Assembly (NCBI GenBank): GCA_023415145.1
Contig: JAEZLW010000201.1
Coordinates: 1-31,663 of the forward strand
DNA: 31,663 nucleotides
Origin: Bacillota bacterium
Lineage (GTDB): Bacteria > Bacillota > Clostridia > Christensenellales > Aristaeellaceae
Direction of reading: 5' to 3'
The notes beneath the pieces were generated by a model, which saw only the letters and a list, made by a program, of their open reading frames with translations, did no database searches and had not been told where the DNA came from. Position numbers and translations under genes: made by a program. How positions within the stretch are numbered: the stretch's first letter is position 1; each line of letters starts with the position of its first letter. Positions 1-6,569 of the stretch are shown here, piece by piece.

Positions 1-387
1 GTTCAGGGAAACGTAGCTGTTGAGGGGGATGTGCTTTTGCCTGGTGGCCGTCTTGATGGCGGTGATGATCTGACGGGTGATGCACAGCTCCGCAAAGGCG
101 CGGAAGGAGCTCAGTTTGTCGGGCTTGAAGTCACGGATGGCCTTGTACAGGCCGATCATACCTTCCTGCACGATGTCCTCATGGTCAGCGCCGATGAGGA
201 AATAGCTGCGCGCCTTGCTCCTGACAAAATTTTTGTACTTGTTCAGCAGGTACTCCAGGGCGGTGCCATCGGCCTCCTGTGCCATTGTCACGATTTCCTC
301 GTCGGAAAGGGCGGCAAAGAGGCTTTCCTTCCCGGTGCTTAAGGCTTCGCCTTCGTCCCTTTGCATGCTGCGGTTTTGTTCCGTCAT
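1..387 (-). CDS. sigH: RNA polymerase sporulation sigma factor SigH (partial, C-terminus beyond left edge)
   Basis: Reading from an ATG at 387 down to the window edge gives 129 residues with no stop. SigH directs RNA polymerase to early stationary-phase and sporulation promoters. Residues about 43-129 are sigma region 2: LEYLLNKYKNFVRSKARSYF leads into the DHEDIVQEGMIGLYKAI segment, then AFAELCITRQIITAIKTATR, the -10 recognition and melting helices typical of SigH. The -35-binding region 4 (roughly 80 more residues) lies outside the window. An ATG at 392 opens only a two-codon frame, so 387 is the start. A G-rich stretch (CAGGGAATGGG) just upstream is a modest ribosome binding site. It follows rlmB by 28 nt, and the mrnC-thyX-rlmB-sigH order matches a common clostridial neighbourhood. 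Family call is confident. Confidence 0.93.
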   Translation of the reverse strand, partial: MTEQNRSMQRDEGEALSTGKESLFAALSDEEIVTMAQEADGTALEYLLNKYKNFVRSKARSYFLIGADHEDIVQEGMIGLYKAIRDFKPDKLSSFRAFAELCITRQIITAIKTATRQKHIPLNSYVSLN

Positions 388-415
388 CCCATTCCCTGTC
401 CTTTGCAAAGCATTG

Positions 416-1786
416 TTATCTGTTGTTTCTAGCCGCCATGACCGCATACATTAAGATTCCCGCCGCAACCGAAGCGTTCAGGGAGCCGATTTGCCCTTTT
501 AATGGCAGCGACACGGTTCTGTCGCAATGCTCCAGCACCAGCCGGCTGATGCCCTCGCCCTCCGAACCTACAACCAGCGCCACCGGCCCCTTCAAATCGG
601 CCTTTTGATAATCCTCCCCGTCGGTGGTGGCAGCGGTGATCCACAGCCCGGCCTTTTGCAAATCCTGCAAAGTGCGGGTGAGATTCCCGACCCTGGCCAC
701 CTTTACATGCTCCACCGCCCCGGCGGATGATTTCACAGCCGCTGGGGTCAGCCCCACGGAGCGGCGTTCCGGAACGATAATGCCGTGGGCTCCGGCGCAC
801 TCCGCCGTACGGATGATGGCACCCAGGTTGTGGGGATCGGTGATTCCGTCGAGCAAGATCAGGAAAGGCTCTTCGCCTTTTTCCTTCGCCTCGGCCAGCA
901 TGTCCTCCACCTGGGCGTACTGGTAGGCGGAAGCAAAAGCCAGCATCCCCTGATGGTTGCGTGTGATTTCATCCAGCCTCGATCTGTCCACTTCCTGCAC
1001 GGGGATACGCGCTTCGCGGGCCATGGCGACGATTTCCCTGGCGGAACCGCTCAAATCACCCTTGGCCACCAGCAGCTTTTCAATATCCCGCCCGCTTTTG
1101 ATGGCCTCGCGGATGGGGTTGCGGCCGGAGAGCAGGTTCTCATTGGGATCAATGGCTTCCTCTGCCGCAGGCCTGGGTGCCGGAGGCCGGGTTGCCGGCT
1201 TGTATTCGTGGCGCTTGTAGGCCGGTTCCGTGTTTTGCACTTCCCTGCCGGGAGCCGGACGGCCATAGATACGCTTTTCACCTTCCGGCCTAACCGGACG
1301 GGCCCGGAAAGCAGGCTTGTCCCCGGCGGGGTGGTAGTCGCTTCTTGGCGCGGGGCGGCCGTACGGCTTCTTCTCTCCTTGCGTGCCATCCGGACGGGCA
1401 CGGTATACAGGCCTGTCTACCGTAGAACGGAAATCGCTTCTGGGGGCTGGATGACCATAGACGCGCTTTTCCCCTTCCCCCACATCCAAGCGGGCACGGT
1501 ATGCGGGCTTCTCCCCGGCGGGACGGTAATCGCTCCTTGGCGCGGGGCGGCCGTACGGCTTCTTCTCCCCTTGCTGGCCGTCAGGCCTTGCGCGGTAAGC
1601 AGGCTTTTCCCCGGAAGGCGGTGCGCCTTCGGCTCTTTTGCCTGTGCGGGCGGCGGCGGGCTTGCCTGTGCGCTGTACATAGGCGCCTTTGGCCGGCGTC
1701 TTGTAATGGGCTCCCTCATCATCCCAGGAACCCTGGGCGGCGTGGTCCTTTTTCTTGTCCTTTGTATAGTCCTTGTAAAAAGCCAT
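416..1786 (-). CDS. rlmB: 23S rRNA 2'-O-methyltransferase RlmB (SpoU family) with long repeat-bearing N-terminus
   Basis: 456 residues against about 245 for ordinary RlmB. Residues about 214-456 are the SpoU/TrmH catalytic unit: the substrate-binding domain begins at NLLSGRNPIREAI, motif 1 is around 310-332 (LDGITDPHNLGAIIRTAE, with the invariant Asn and Arg), motif 2 is VVGSEGEGIS (405-414), and motif 3 holds PLKGQIGSLNASVAAGI near 428-444, the SAM-binding trefoil knot. RlmB methylates the ribose of G2251 in 23S rRNA. Residues 1-210 are basic, rich in Pro, Arg, Gly and Tyr, and contain four consecutive 32-residue repeats (59-186). This part is probably disordered and may bind RNA (inference). 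The start is firm: AAGGAGG precedes the ATG, and the frame stays open and repetitive from there. It lies between thyX and sigH. The paralogue TrmH is excluded by the presence of the N-terminal substrate domain. Confidence 0.92.
   Translation of the reverse strand: MAFYKDYTKDKKKDHAAQGSWDDEGAHYKTPAKGAYVQRTGKPAAARTGKRAEGAPPSGEKPAYRARPDGQQGEKKPYGRPAPRSDYRPAGEKPAYRARLDVGEGEKRVYGHPAPRSDFRSTVDRPVYRARPDGTQGEKKPYGRPAPRSDYHPAGDKPAFRARPVRPEGEKRIYGRPAPGREVQNTEPAYKRHEYKPATRPPAPRPAAEEAIDPNENLLSGRNPIREAIKSGRDIEKLLVAKGDLSGSAREIVAMAREARIPVQEVDRSRLDEITRNHQGMLAFASAYQYAQVEDMLAEAKEKGEEPFLILLDGITDPHNLGAIIRTAECAGAHGIIVPERRSVGLTPAAVKSSAGAVEHVKVARVGNLTRTLQDLQKAGLWITAATTDGEDYQKADLKGPVALVVGSEGEGISRLVLEHCDRTVSLPLKGQIGSLNASVAAGILMYAVMAARNNR
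1229..1612 (-). repeat. Four tandem 96-bp coding repeats in rlmB
   Basis: Encodes residues 59-90, 91-122, 123-154 and 155-186 of RlmB. Each unit is 32 residues with the pattern (G/V)(E/D)(K/R)P-(A/V)(Y/F)RAR, then GEK(K/R), then YG(R/H)PAP. The period is exact and the fourth copy is the most diverged. The DNA copies differ at many positions, so this is not a very recent expansion. Confidence 0.9.
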
Positions 1787-1819
1787 GGGTTATCCTCCTT
1801 GTTTTTAAACCACGCGCCG

Positions 1820-2557
1820 CTATTCTCGTATGGAATGCAAAAGCTCTTCACGGTCACGGCGGATTTGCGACATTTTGCCGCAGGTCTTTTCCCCTTCGGG
1901 GCATGCCCCCCGCAAGCAGCCGGGCCCCGCTTTCTCAAACAGCAAAGGCGCAGCCTCCATGCATAGGCGGTGCATTTGCGCTGCCATGGCTCTTATTTCC
2001 CACTGGGCGCGGTTGCACATACGCAGCGCAAAAAAGTGATGCAGCTCCCGAACGTTCATGGTCATGATCAGCCTGGTTTCACATGCCCCCGGCAGCACGA
2101 ATCTTGCATCCTCATTGCTTTGCTCGCCAGCACCCAGCTTTTCCTGCCAGACATCATACCACGCCTGTATTTGATCCATTTGCCGGGCAAACTCTTTTAC
2201 GGACTCCCCGCCCAACGCTTGAATCCTTGGAGGGACGATGTAGGAAAAACCGCCTGCATAAGATACATACCGCTGGCTTTGCACGCTGAAACTAGCGATG
2301 CGGTGGCGGGTTAATTGCGCCAGGCAAATGCGGCTGATCCCTTCCACCGCGAAGGTGAAAGCGGCGTGCTCCATCACCGAATCGTGACCCATGTCCATCA
2401 GCCGCTGGATAAACGCAGTTTGATCCTTTTCTTCGATGCGCTTTTTCAGTGTGTCCACATCAGCCCGGGAATAGCACAGCCGCGCCCCCAAGGCAACAAG
2501 TTCCTGCATGTCGGCGGTGTGGCGTAAAAGCGCCACCTTCAAATGGCTTTGAGCCAT
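1820..2557 (-). CDS. thyX: Flavin-dependent thymidylate synthase ThyX
   Basis: 245 residues, within the usual 210-250 range. ThyX makes dTMP from dUMP using methylene-tetrahydrofolate as carbon donor and FAD/NADPH as reductant, in the cytoplasm as a homotetramer. The diagnostic RHRxxS...SxRY motif is at residues 84-97 (RHRIASFSVQSQRY). The upstream segment DMGHDSVMEHAAFTFAVEGI (55-74) is the conserved N-terminal FAD/dUMP region, and the RxxxxLxH-type arrangement follows in the C-terminal half (MNVRELHHFFALR). The start is set by AAGGAGG six bases before the ATG. It sits 24 nt after mrnC and upstream of rlmB on the same strand, so it is co-transcribed. No thyA is visible in the window, so thymidylate synthesis may depend on this gene (inference). 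Confidence 0.95.
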   Translation of the reverse strand: MAQSHLKVALLRHTADMQELVALGARLCYSRADVDTLKKRIEEKDQTAFIQRLMDMGHDSVMEHAAFTFAVEGISRICLAQLTRHRIASFSVQSQRYVSYAGGFSYIVPPRIQALGGESVKEFARQMDQIQAWYDVWQEKLGAGEQSNEDARFVLPGACETRLIMTMNVRELHHFFALRMCNRAQWEIRAMAAQMHRLCMEAAPLLFEKAGPGCLRGACPEGEKTCGKMSQIRRDREELLHSIRE

Positions 2558-2581
2558 GTGCTTCCTCCTTCAAAGGCTTCT

Positions 2582-2989
2582 TTAGGAAACGGCTTCCTCC
2601 TGAGCCAGGCGGTACAGTTCCTGCAGCCTGTCATGGCGCCCGGTCAGATACAGGTAGCCCACCAGCGTTTCCAGACCAGTGGCCTGGCTGTAAGATGCCG
2701 GGTCCTGGTTCCTGGGTGCACCGTGGCGGGGATGGGCGTTGCGGCCCCTGCGTACCATGTCCGCTTCTTCACAGGTAAGCTTATCGTATAAGCGGGTAAG
2801 CGCCTGGGCCTGTGCCTTGGCGTTCACCCGGGCGATGGCAGCGCAGTGCATGTGATGAAGATTCTTCCCTGTGTGAAGAAGACCGGTGCGCACCATCAAA
2901 TCCCAAACGGTGTCGCCAATATATGCCAACTGCAGCGGGCTGAACAACATCGCCTCCCGCTCATGGCCTTTTTCAGCCACATCCAACAA
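2582..2989 (-). CDS. mrnC: Mini-ribonuclease III (TTG start)
   Basis: Mini-III is a dimeric RNase III-type endonuclease that lacks the double-stranded RNA-binding domain and matures the ends of 23S rRNA in Bacillota. The single catalytic domain is clear: LQLAYIGDTVWDLMVRTGLL (signature helix with Asp), then LHHMHCAAIARVNAKAQAQA, MVRRGRNAHP, and a C-terminal TGLETLVGYLYLTGR (the second acidic active-site region, with Glu). A longer open frame runs to 3100, but its extra 37 residues look unlike the family and contain the promoter. A TTG at 2989 lies eight bases after AGGAGG (2998-3003) and gives 135 residues, the normal Mini-III size; a second TTG at 2986 is possible. First gene of the mrnC-thyX-rlmB-sigH operon. 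Confidence 0.88.
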   Translation of the reverse strand: MLDVAEKGHEREAMLFSPLQLAYIGDTVWDLMVRTGLLHTGKNLHHMHCAAIARVNAKAQAQALTRLYDKLTCEEADMVRRGRNAHPRHGAPRNQDPASYSQATGLETLVGYLYLTGRHDRLQELYRLAQEEAVS

Positions 2990-3019
2990 CTTCTTCACCT
3001 CCTGCGCATAGCCGGCTTC

Positions 3020-3048
3020 ATTATAGCAGATACACAACACAAGCACAA
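3020..3048 (-). promoter_or_regulatory. Extended -10 promoter of mrnC-thyX-rlmB-sigH
   Basis: On the minus strand, TTGTGC (3048-3043), a 17-bp spacer ending in TGC, and a perfect TATAAT (3025-3020). The TGn before the -10 makes it an extended -10 sigma-A type site. It lies about 30 bp upstream of the TTG start of mrnC and supports that start over the longer reading frame. Confidence 0.7.
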
Positions 3049-3093
3049 CGGCAAGACTTTGGAATTGCGCGGCGCGTTTTTGTACGGCAGGCC

Positions 3094-3122
3094 TTGACAA
3101 TCCATCTTTGCGGTGCTACAAT
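3094..3122 (+). promoter_or_regulatory. Sigma-A promoter of the microprotein-TetR-ABC operon
   Basis: Perfect TTGACA (3094-3099), 17-bp spacer, TACAAT (3117-3122). The expected transcription start falls near 3129, inside the palindrome that follows. It is divergent from the mrnC promoter, with about 45 bp between the two -35 boxes. Confidence 0.8.
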
Positions 3123-3125
3123 TAG

Positions 3126-3149
3126 ACCATCCGGTTTAGACCGGACGGT
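3126..3149 (+). promoter_or_regulatory. 24-bp palindromic operator, probable TetR binding site
   Basis: Arms ACCATCCGGT and ACCGGACGGT around a central TTAG: ten of twelve base pairs are symmetric, and three further symmetric pairs lie just outside (3122-3124 with 3151-3153). It starts three bases after the -10 box and covers the expected transcription start, where a repressor would block the polymerase. The TetR regulator encoded two genes downstream is the natural ligand (inference). Confidence 0.72.
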
Positions 3150-3174
3150 TTAAAATTGGAAAGGGGGCAGTCCT

Positions 3175-3300
3175 ATGGCATGGTGGACTTGGGTTCTGAT
3201 CGGTATAGGTGTTGTGGTGCTGGGAGCACTAAAGGTTACCGTGCTCAAGAATATGGCGAAGCGCAAGGCGGAAAAGAAGAAGTTTGCAGATGAGGACTGA
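3175..3300 (+). CDS. 41-residue single-pass membrane microprotein
   Basis: ATG at 3175, preceded seven bases upstream by AAGGGGG, opens a frame of 41 residues ending in TGA at 3298-3300. The first half is a hydrophobic helix beginning MAWWTWVLIGIGVVVLG (residues 1-19). The second half is short and strongly charged, with KRKAEKKK and an acidic end (DED). The positive charge after the helix predicts a very short outside N-terminus and a cytoplasmic C-terminus. I do not recognise the family. It is the first gene after the operator and lies nine bases before the TetR start, so it shares the transcript with the exporter. A role as accessory subunit or regulator of the ABC permeases is possible but unproven. 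Codon usage, ribosome binding site and spacing all look like a real gene. Confidence 0.75.
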   Translation: MAWWTWVLIGIGVVVLGALKVTVLKNMAKRKAEKKKFADED

Positions 3301-3309
3301 GGTTACTCG

Positions 3310-3951
3310 ATGAACAGGAAGCCCGATTACAATGGCATTCTGGGGGAAAACAATCCGCTCAAGCGCTTCCCGCAGCTATACGATGCAGCGGTGGACGAAT
3401 TTTCTCAAAAAAGCTTTGCGGAAGCTTCCCTGAACGACCTGCTGCGCAAAGCGCAAATGAGCAAGGGAAGCCTGTACCATCACTTTGGGGACAAATTCGG
3501 TTTGTACCTGGCTGTAATGGACATTTTGGCCCAGAAAAAAATCGAATTTTTCACACCCCTGATGGTAAAGGGACTGAATACGTCAGACTTCTTTGAAACC
3601 ATCAAGGCACTATCCCGCGAAACAATGGCCTTCATGTTTCAGGATGAAAGGCTGTACCACCTGTCCAACCGCTTGCTGGGGGAAGGCCCCGACTGGATCA
3701 GCAAGCTGCTGCCCTATTTCCATTACGACTTTGGGCAGGGCTTTGGCAGCCTTGTCGGGGCTGCCATCCAGTCCGGGCAAATTGACAGCCGTTTCTCCAA
3801 TGAGTTTGTCAAAAAGATACTGGACTTGCTGTTTACCAATTTGCATAAACTGACTGATTCCCGTAATCCCGAGGACATGTTCCATCACCTGGAGCTGGTA
3901 CTGGACATGATGCGCTGTGGCCTTACGGGGCAAAAGGAGCAAAAAGCATGA
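3310..3951 (+). CDS. TetR/AcrR-family transcriptional regulator
   Basis: 213 residues, the normal TetR size. The N-terminal DNA-binding domain spans about 20-70: helix FPQLYDAAVDEFSQKSFAEA, then the helix-turn-helix SLNDLLRKAQMSKGSLYHHF, with the hallmark GSLYHHFGDK recognition helix. The C-terminal two thirds form an all-helical ligand-binding and dimerisation domain with no similarity I can name. It is likely to be an autorepressor bound at the palindrome 3126-3149 and released by the exporter's substrate (inference from family and position). Its last bases overlap the ATG of the ABC ATPase (ATGA type), so the two are translationally coupled. Confidence 0.92.
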   Translation: MNRKPDYNGILGENNPLKRFPQLYDAAVDEFSQKSFAEASLNDLLRKAQMSKGSLYHHFGDKFGLYLAVMDILAQKKIEFFTPLMVKGLNTSDFFETIKALSRETMAFMFQDERLYHLSNRLLGEGPDWISKLLPYFHYDFGQGFGSLVGAAIQSGQIDSRFSNEFVKKILDLLFTNLHKLTDSRNPEDMFHHLELVLDMMRCGLTGQKEQKA

Positions 3952-4808
3952 CAAGCGCTTTCACCATCGATTCACTGAAGTACCGTTACCCCAAAGCCAA
4001 ACAGGAAGCGATCAAAAGCATGAGCTTTACCGTGGAGGAAGGCGAAATCTTCGGCTTGCTGGGCCCGTCGGGGGCAGGCAAATCCACCACGCAAAAGCTG
4101 CTCATCAAGCTGTTGGAAGATTACAAGGGGAAAATCGCCTATTTCGGGAAGGACCTGAAAAGTCTTGGCAAATCGTTCTATGAAGAAATAGGCGTCGGGT
4201 TTGAAATGCCGGTGCATTTCTCCAAAATGACCGCCATGGAAAACCTGCGCTTCTTTTCGGGCTTTTACAAAAAAAGTACCGATGTAAAGGAATTGATGGA
4301 GCGGGTAGGCCTCTGGGAGGCTCGGGACGTCCGTGTCGGCGAATTTTCCAAGGGCATGAAGGTGCGACTGAACTTTGTGCGCGCCATGCTCAACAGCCCC
4401 CGGGTACTGTTCCTGGACGAGGTGACCAACGGCCTGGACCCGCGCAACGCCCACATTCTCAAAGAAATCATACTGGAATTTAAAAAGCGGGGCGGCACCG
4501 TATTTTTGACAACCCATCTGATGAATGATGTGGAGCAGCTTTGCGACCGGGTGGCCTTTTGCGTAAACGGCGAGCTGAAGGAGCTGTCTACCCCCAGGGA
4601 TTTGAAGCTCAAGTACGGCAGCCGCGAGCTGAAGGTAGAGTACAAGGAAAACGGCGTAACCCAAAGCGTTGTCTTCCCCATGGACGAAATCGGCGGCAAT
4701 GAAGATTTCCTGACCATACTTAAGAACAAGGAAATCGAAACGATCCACAGCGGAGAGACGTCCATGGAGGACATCTTCATCCGCGTGACAGGAGTCAAGG
4801 TCCAATGA
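3948..4808 (+). CDS. ABC transporter ATP-binding protein (export type)
   Basis: 286 residues. Walker A is GPSGAGKST (39-47), the signature is FSKGM (133-137, replacing LSGGQ), Walker B is VLFLDE (153-158), followed by D-loop GLDP (162-165) and switch histidine H190. After Walker A, the Q-loop position appears to be glutamate (GVGFE, E86) rather than glutamine, and the residues after Walker B read DEVTNGLDP rather than DEPT. The catalytic glutamate is kept, so ATP hydrolysis is expected. The C-terminal 70 residues form the accessory domain seen in exporters of the CcmA/drug-resistance type. It energises the two permeases that follow. Overlaps of four bases at both ends indicate coupled translation. 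Substrate unknown; similar three-gene sets are often labelled drug or fluoroquinolone exporters. Confidence 0.93.
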   Translation: MTSAFTIDSLKYRYPKAKQEAIKSMSFTVEEGEIFGLLGPSGAGKSTTQKLLIKLLEDYKGKIAYFGKDLKSLGKSFYEEIGVGFEMPVHFSKMTAMENLRFFSGFYKKSTDVKELMERVGLWEARDVRVGEFSKGMKVRLNFVRAMLNSPRVLFLDEVTNGLDPRNAHILKEIILEFKKRGGTVFLTTHLMNDVEQLCDRVAFCVNGELKELSTPRDLKLKYGSRELKVEYKENGVTQSVVFPMDEIGGNEDFLTILKNKEIETIHSGETSMEDIFIRVTGVKVQ

Positions 4809-5524
4809 AAACAATCAAGAAACTATTCCTGGGCGAGATGCGGCGGATGCTGAGTTACAAAATTCTCCCCGTCAGCCTTGTTACCTCGATCCTTTGGATT
4901 GTTGCTTTCCTTCTTCTGACGAAAATGGAGGCACAATCCATTGCACCCATGCTGTTGTTTACAGATGTGGTGATGATGACTGTTATGCTGGTGGGTGCTT
5001 CCCACCACCTGGAGCGGCAGGAGGGCACAGTGAAGTCCATGCTTGTCATGCCCGTTTCCATCGGACAGATCGTGATATCCAAAGTAATGGCATCCCTCGT
5101 GCTTAGCCTTGAATCGGCAATCGTCACATGCGGAGCGCTGTATTTCATCCATGGCGTGACACTAAACTACGGCCTGCTGCTGCTGGCCGTGATCGTATCA
5201 GGCACGGCCCACGCGGTGCTGGGCTATTCCCTTTCCCTGCTAAGCCGTGACTTTTCCTCGATGCTCGGCATCCTTTCCCTGTACATCGTGGTCTTTGCGC
5301 TGCCCAGCATCCTGATCATTCTGAATGTCATCCCGGCAAGCTACGATTGGCTGCTTTTGATCTCGCCCTCCCATGCCGCCCAGAAGCAGCTTTCCGCCGC
5401 CTTCGCAGCGGACAGGGATATGCCAAAGCTGCTGGTGTCCTTTGGATACCTGATCGCATTGTCCGCCGTACTTGTGGTTGGGCATGTAAATCCCGGTTTC
5501 AAGCGTCATGCGGTAAAGGGGTGA
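4805..5524 (+). CDS. ABC-2-type exporter permease, first subunit
   Basis: 239 residues with about six predicted membrane helices (around 20-40, 50-65, 95-115, 120-145, 152-175 and 215-232). The cytoplasmic stretch HLERQEGTVKSMLVMPVS (about 68-85) matches the conserved ABC-2 coupling region, where an acidic and glycine-containing segment precedes a Pro-Ser/Thr pair. The start overlaps the ATPase gene by four bases. Together with the next gene it should form a heterodimeric membrane channel, with the ATPase as shared motor. The substrate cannot be read from sequence. The arrangement of one ATPase and two unequal permeases under TetR control resembles multidrug or fluoroquinolone export systems. 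Confidence 0.82.
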   Translation: MKTIKKLFLGEMRRMLSYKILPVSLVTSILWIVAFLLLTKMEAQSIAPMLLFTDVVMMTVMLVGASHHLERQEGTVKSMLVMPVSIGQIVISKVMASLVLSLESAIVTCGALYFIHGVTLNYGLLLLAVIVSGTAHAVLGYSLSLLSRDFSSMLGILSLYIVVFALPSILIILNVIPASYDWLLLISPSHAAQKQLSAAFAADRDMPKLLVSFGYLIALSAVLVVGHVNPGFKRHAVKG

Positions 5525-5528
5525 AATC

Positions 5529-6320
5529 ATGCGCAAGTATCTGTTTTTATTAAGGTATGAATCAAGGACCATATTGCGGGATCCCATCAATTTGTTCATG
5601 AGCATCTTCCCGCTGCTTTTGCTGTTTCTGTCGGCCTTCATTTTCCCGCGGACGTTGCGTTCTGCCGGATTGCTGGAAAGTGCCGCCCTGCAAACGGCGC
5701 TGCCGATGGCCATTATCATCCTTCTCACAGTAGGCGGCTTCTTTGTGGGTGCCATGGCTACCTTCCTTCTTTTGGACCACAAGGATGAACATACGCTGCA
5801 TACCATTGCCGCCACACCCATGGGGCTCTCCGGCTATTTAAAGTTCAAGCTCGCCTACATCTACCTGCTGACGGTGTTATCCTGCCTGATCGTGCTGCTT
5901 GGCACCAAATGGCTGGCGGGCGACGCCTACAGAATCGGCGGCATTCCGTTGTTTGACAAGATTGGATTGTGGCACGTCATCACCTTTTCCCTGTCCTCAT
6001 CGCTGTTTGCCCCTGCCTTGTCGCTGACCCAGGCCGCCTTTGCCAAGAACAAGGTAGAGGGGTTTGCCTGGATCAAGGGCGCGGGAATTGTGGCGCTGGT
6101 GCCGGTTCTTCTCCTGATGCCCGCTTTTTCGGGCGGCCTGCAATACGCGCTGGGGGTATTCCCCAACTTCTGGGCAGCCAAGGGGCTGTTGCAGGTGCTG
6201 TACCCGCTTCAATCCCCCGCCAACTTGCACTATAATCTGTATATGGTCATCGGCACGGCATACAACCTGCTGATCCTGTACGCCTCGTTCCGATTCTTTC
6301 TCAAGAAACAGCAATACTAA
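5529..6320 (+). CDS. ABC-2-type exporter permease, second subunit
   Basis: 263 residues. A cytoplasmic amphipathic start (RKYLFLLRYESRTILRDPIN) is followed by about six membrane helices: near 22-42, 55-85, 112-130, 145-165, 180-200 and 232-252. The segment KDEHTLHTIAATPMGLSGYL (87-106) is the ABC-2 coupling motif. The ATG lies four bases after the previous stop, with AAAGGGG as its ribosome binding site. It differs strongly from the first permease, so the channel is a heterodimer. The gene ends exactly where the multi-hairpin repeat begins; only this last stop codon separates them. Confidence 0.85.
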   Translation: MRKYLFLLRYESRTILRDPINLFMSIFPLLLLFLSAFIFPRTLRSAGLLESAALQTALPMAIIILLTVGGFFVGAMATFLLLDHKDEHTLHTIAATPMGLSGYLKFKLAYIYLLTVLSCLIVLLGTKWLAGDAYRIGGIPLFDKIGLWHVITFSLSSSLFAPALSLTQAAFAKNKVEGFAWIKGAGIVALVPVLLLMPAFSGGLQYALGVFPNFWAAKGLLQVLYPLQSPANLHYNLYMVIGTAYNLLILYASFRFFLKKQQY

Positions 6321-6495
6321 CGTATTTCGCAAAAATGATGTTGTCATTTTTGCGAGTTGCACTTTTTGCCTGTTCACTACGTTCTCGGTCGGCAAAAAGT
6401 GTAAGGAAAGCTTGCTACGCAAGCTCCCGCGCGCGTAGGCTATGCCGGGCGACACGATTACAATTGAAGGGGCTCTCCCCCTTCAATACATCCCC
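6321..6495 (+). repeat. Multi-hairpin repeat, copy A
   Basis: 175 bp that form four hairpins in order. (1) TCGCAAAAATGA / TCATTTTTGCGA, a perfect 12-bp stem at 6327-6355. (2) CACTTTTTGCC / GGCAAAAAGTG, an 11-bp stem at 6360-6401 with a 20-nt loop. (3) AGCTTGC-TAC-GCAAGCT at 6409-6425. (4) ATTGAAGGGG / CCCCTTCAAT, a 10-bp stem at 6463-6487. A block of 29 identical bases (6444-6472) is shared with copy B. It sits between convergent genes, where hairpin 1 could also stop transcription of the exporter operon. It is a dispersed intergenic repeat; a structured RNA is possible. Confidence 0.85.
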
Positions 6496-6526
6496 TAAAA
6501 ATTGCTAAAATAATAATCGAAACCGC

Positions 6527-6551
6527 CCTGCCAGCATCATCACATGGCAGG
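6527..6551 (-). terminator. Hairpin after the CvpA gene, possible terminator
   Basis: CCTGCCA (6527-6533) and TGGCAGG (6545-6551) form a 7-bp stem with an 11-nt loop, 19 bases beyond the CvpA stop on the minus strand. The following bases (GCGGTTTCGATTATTATTTT read on the minus strand) are only loosely T-rich, so termination strength is uncertain. Confidence 0.4.
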
Positions 6552-6569
6552 TCGGCTTCCATTTATCCT

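Noticed and set aside
785..1966. 393-residue plus-strand ORF opposite rlmB
   Set aside because: Its composition mirrors the repeat-rich rlmB frame; no start signal and no family resemblance.
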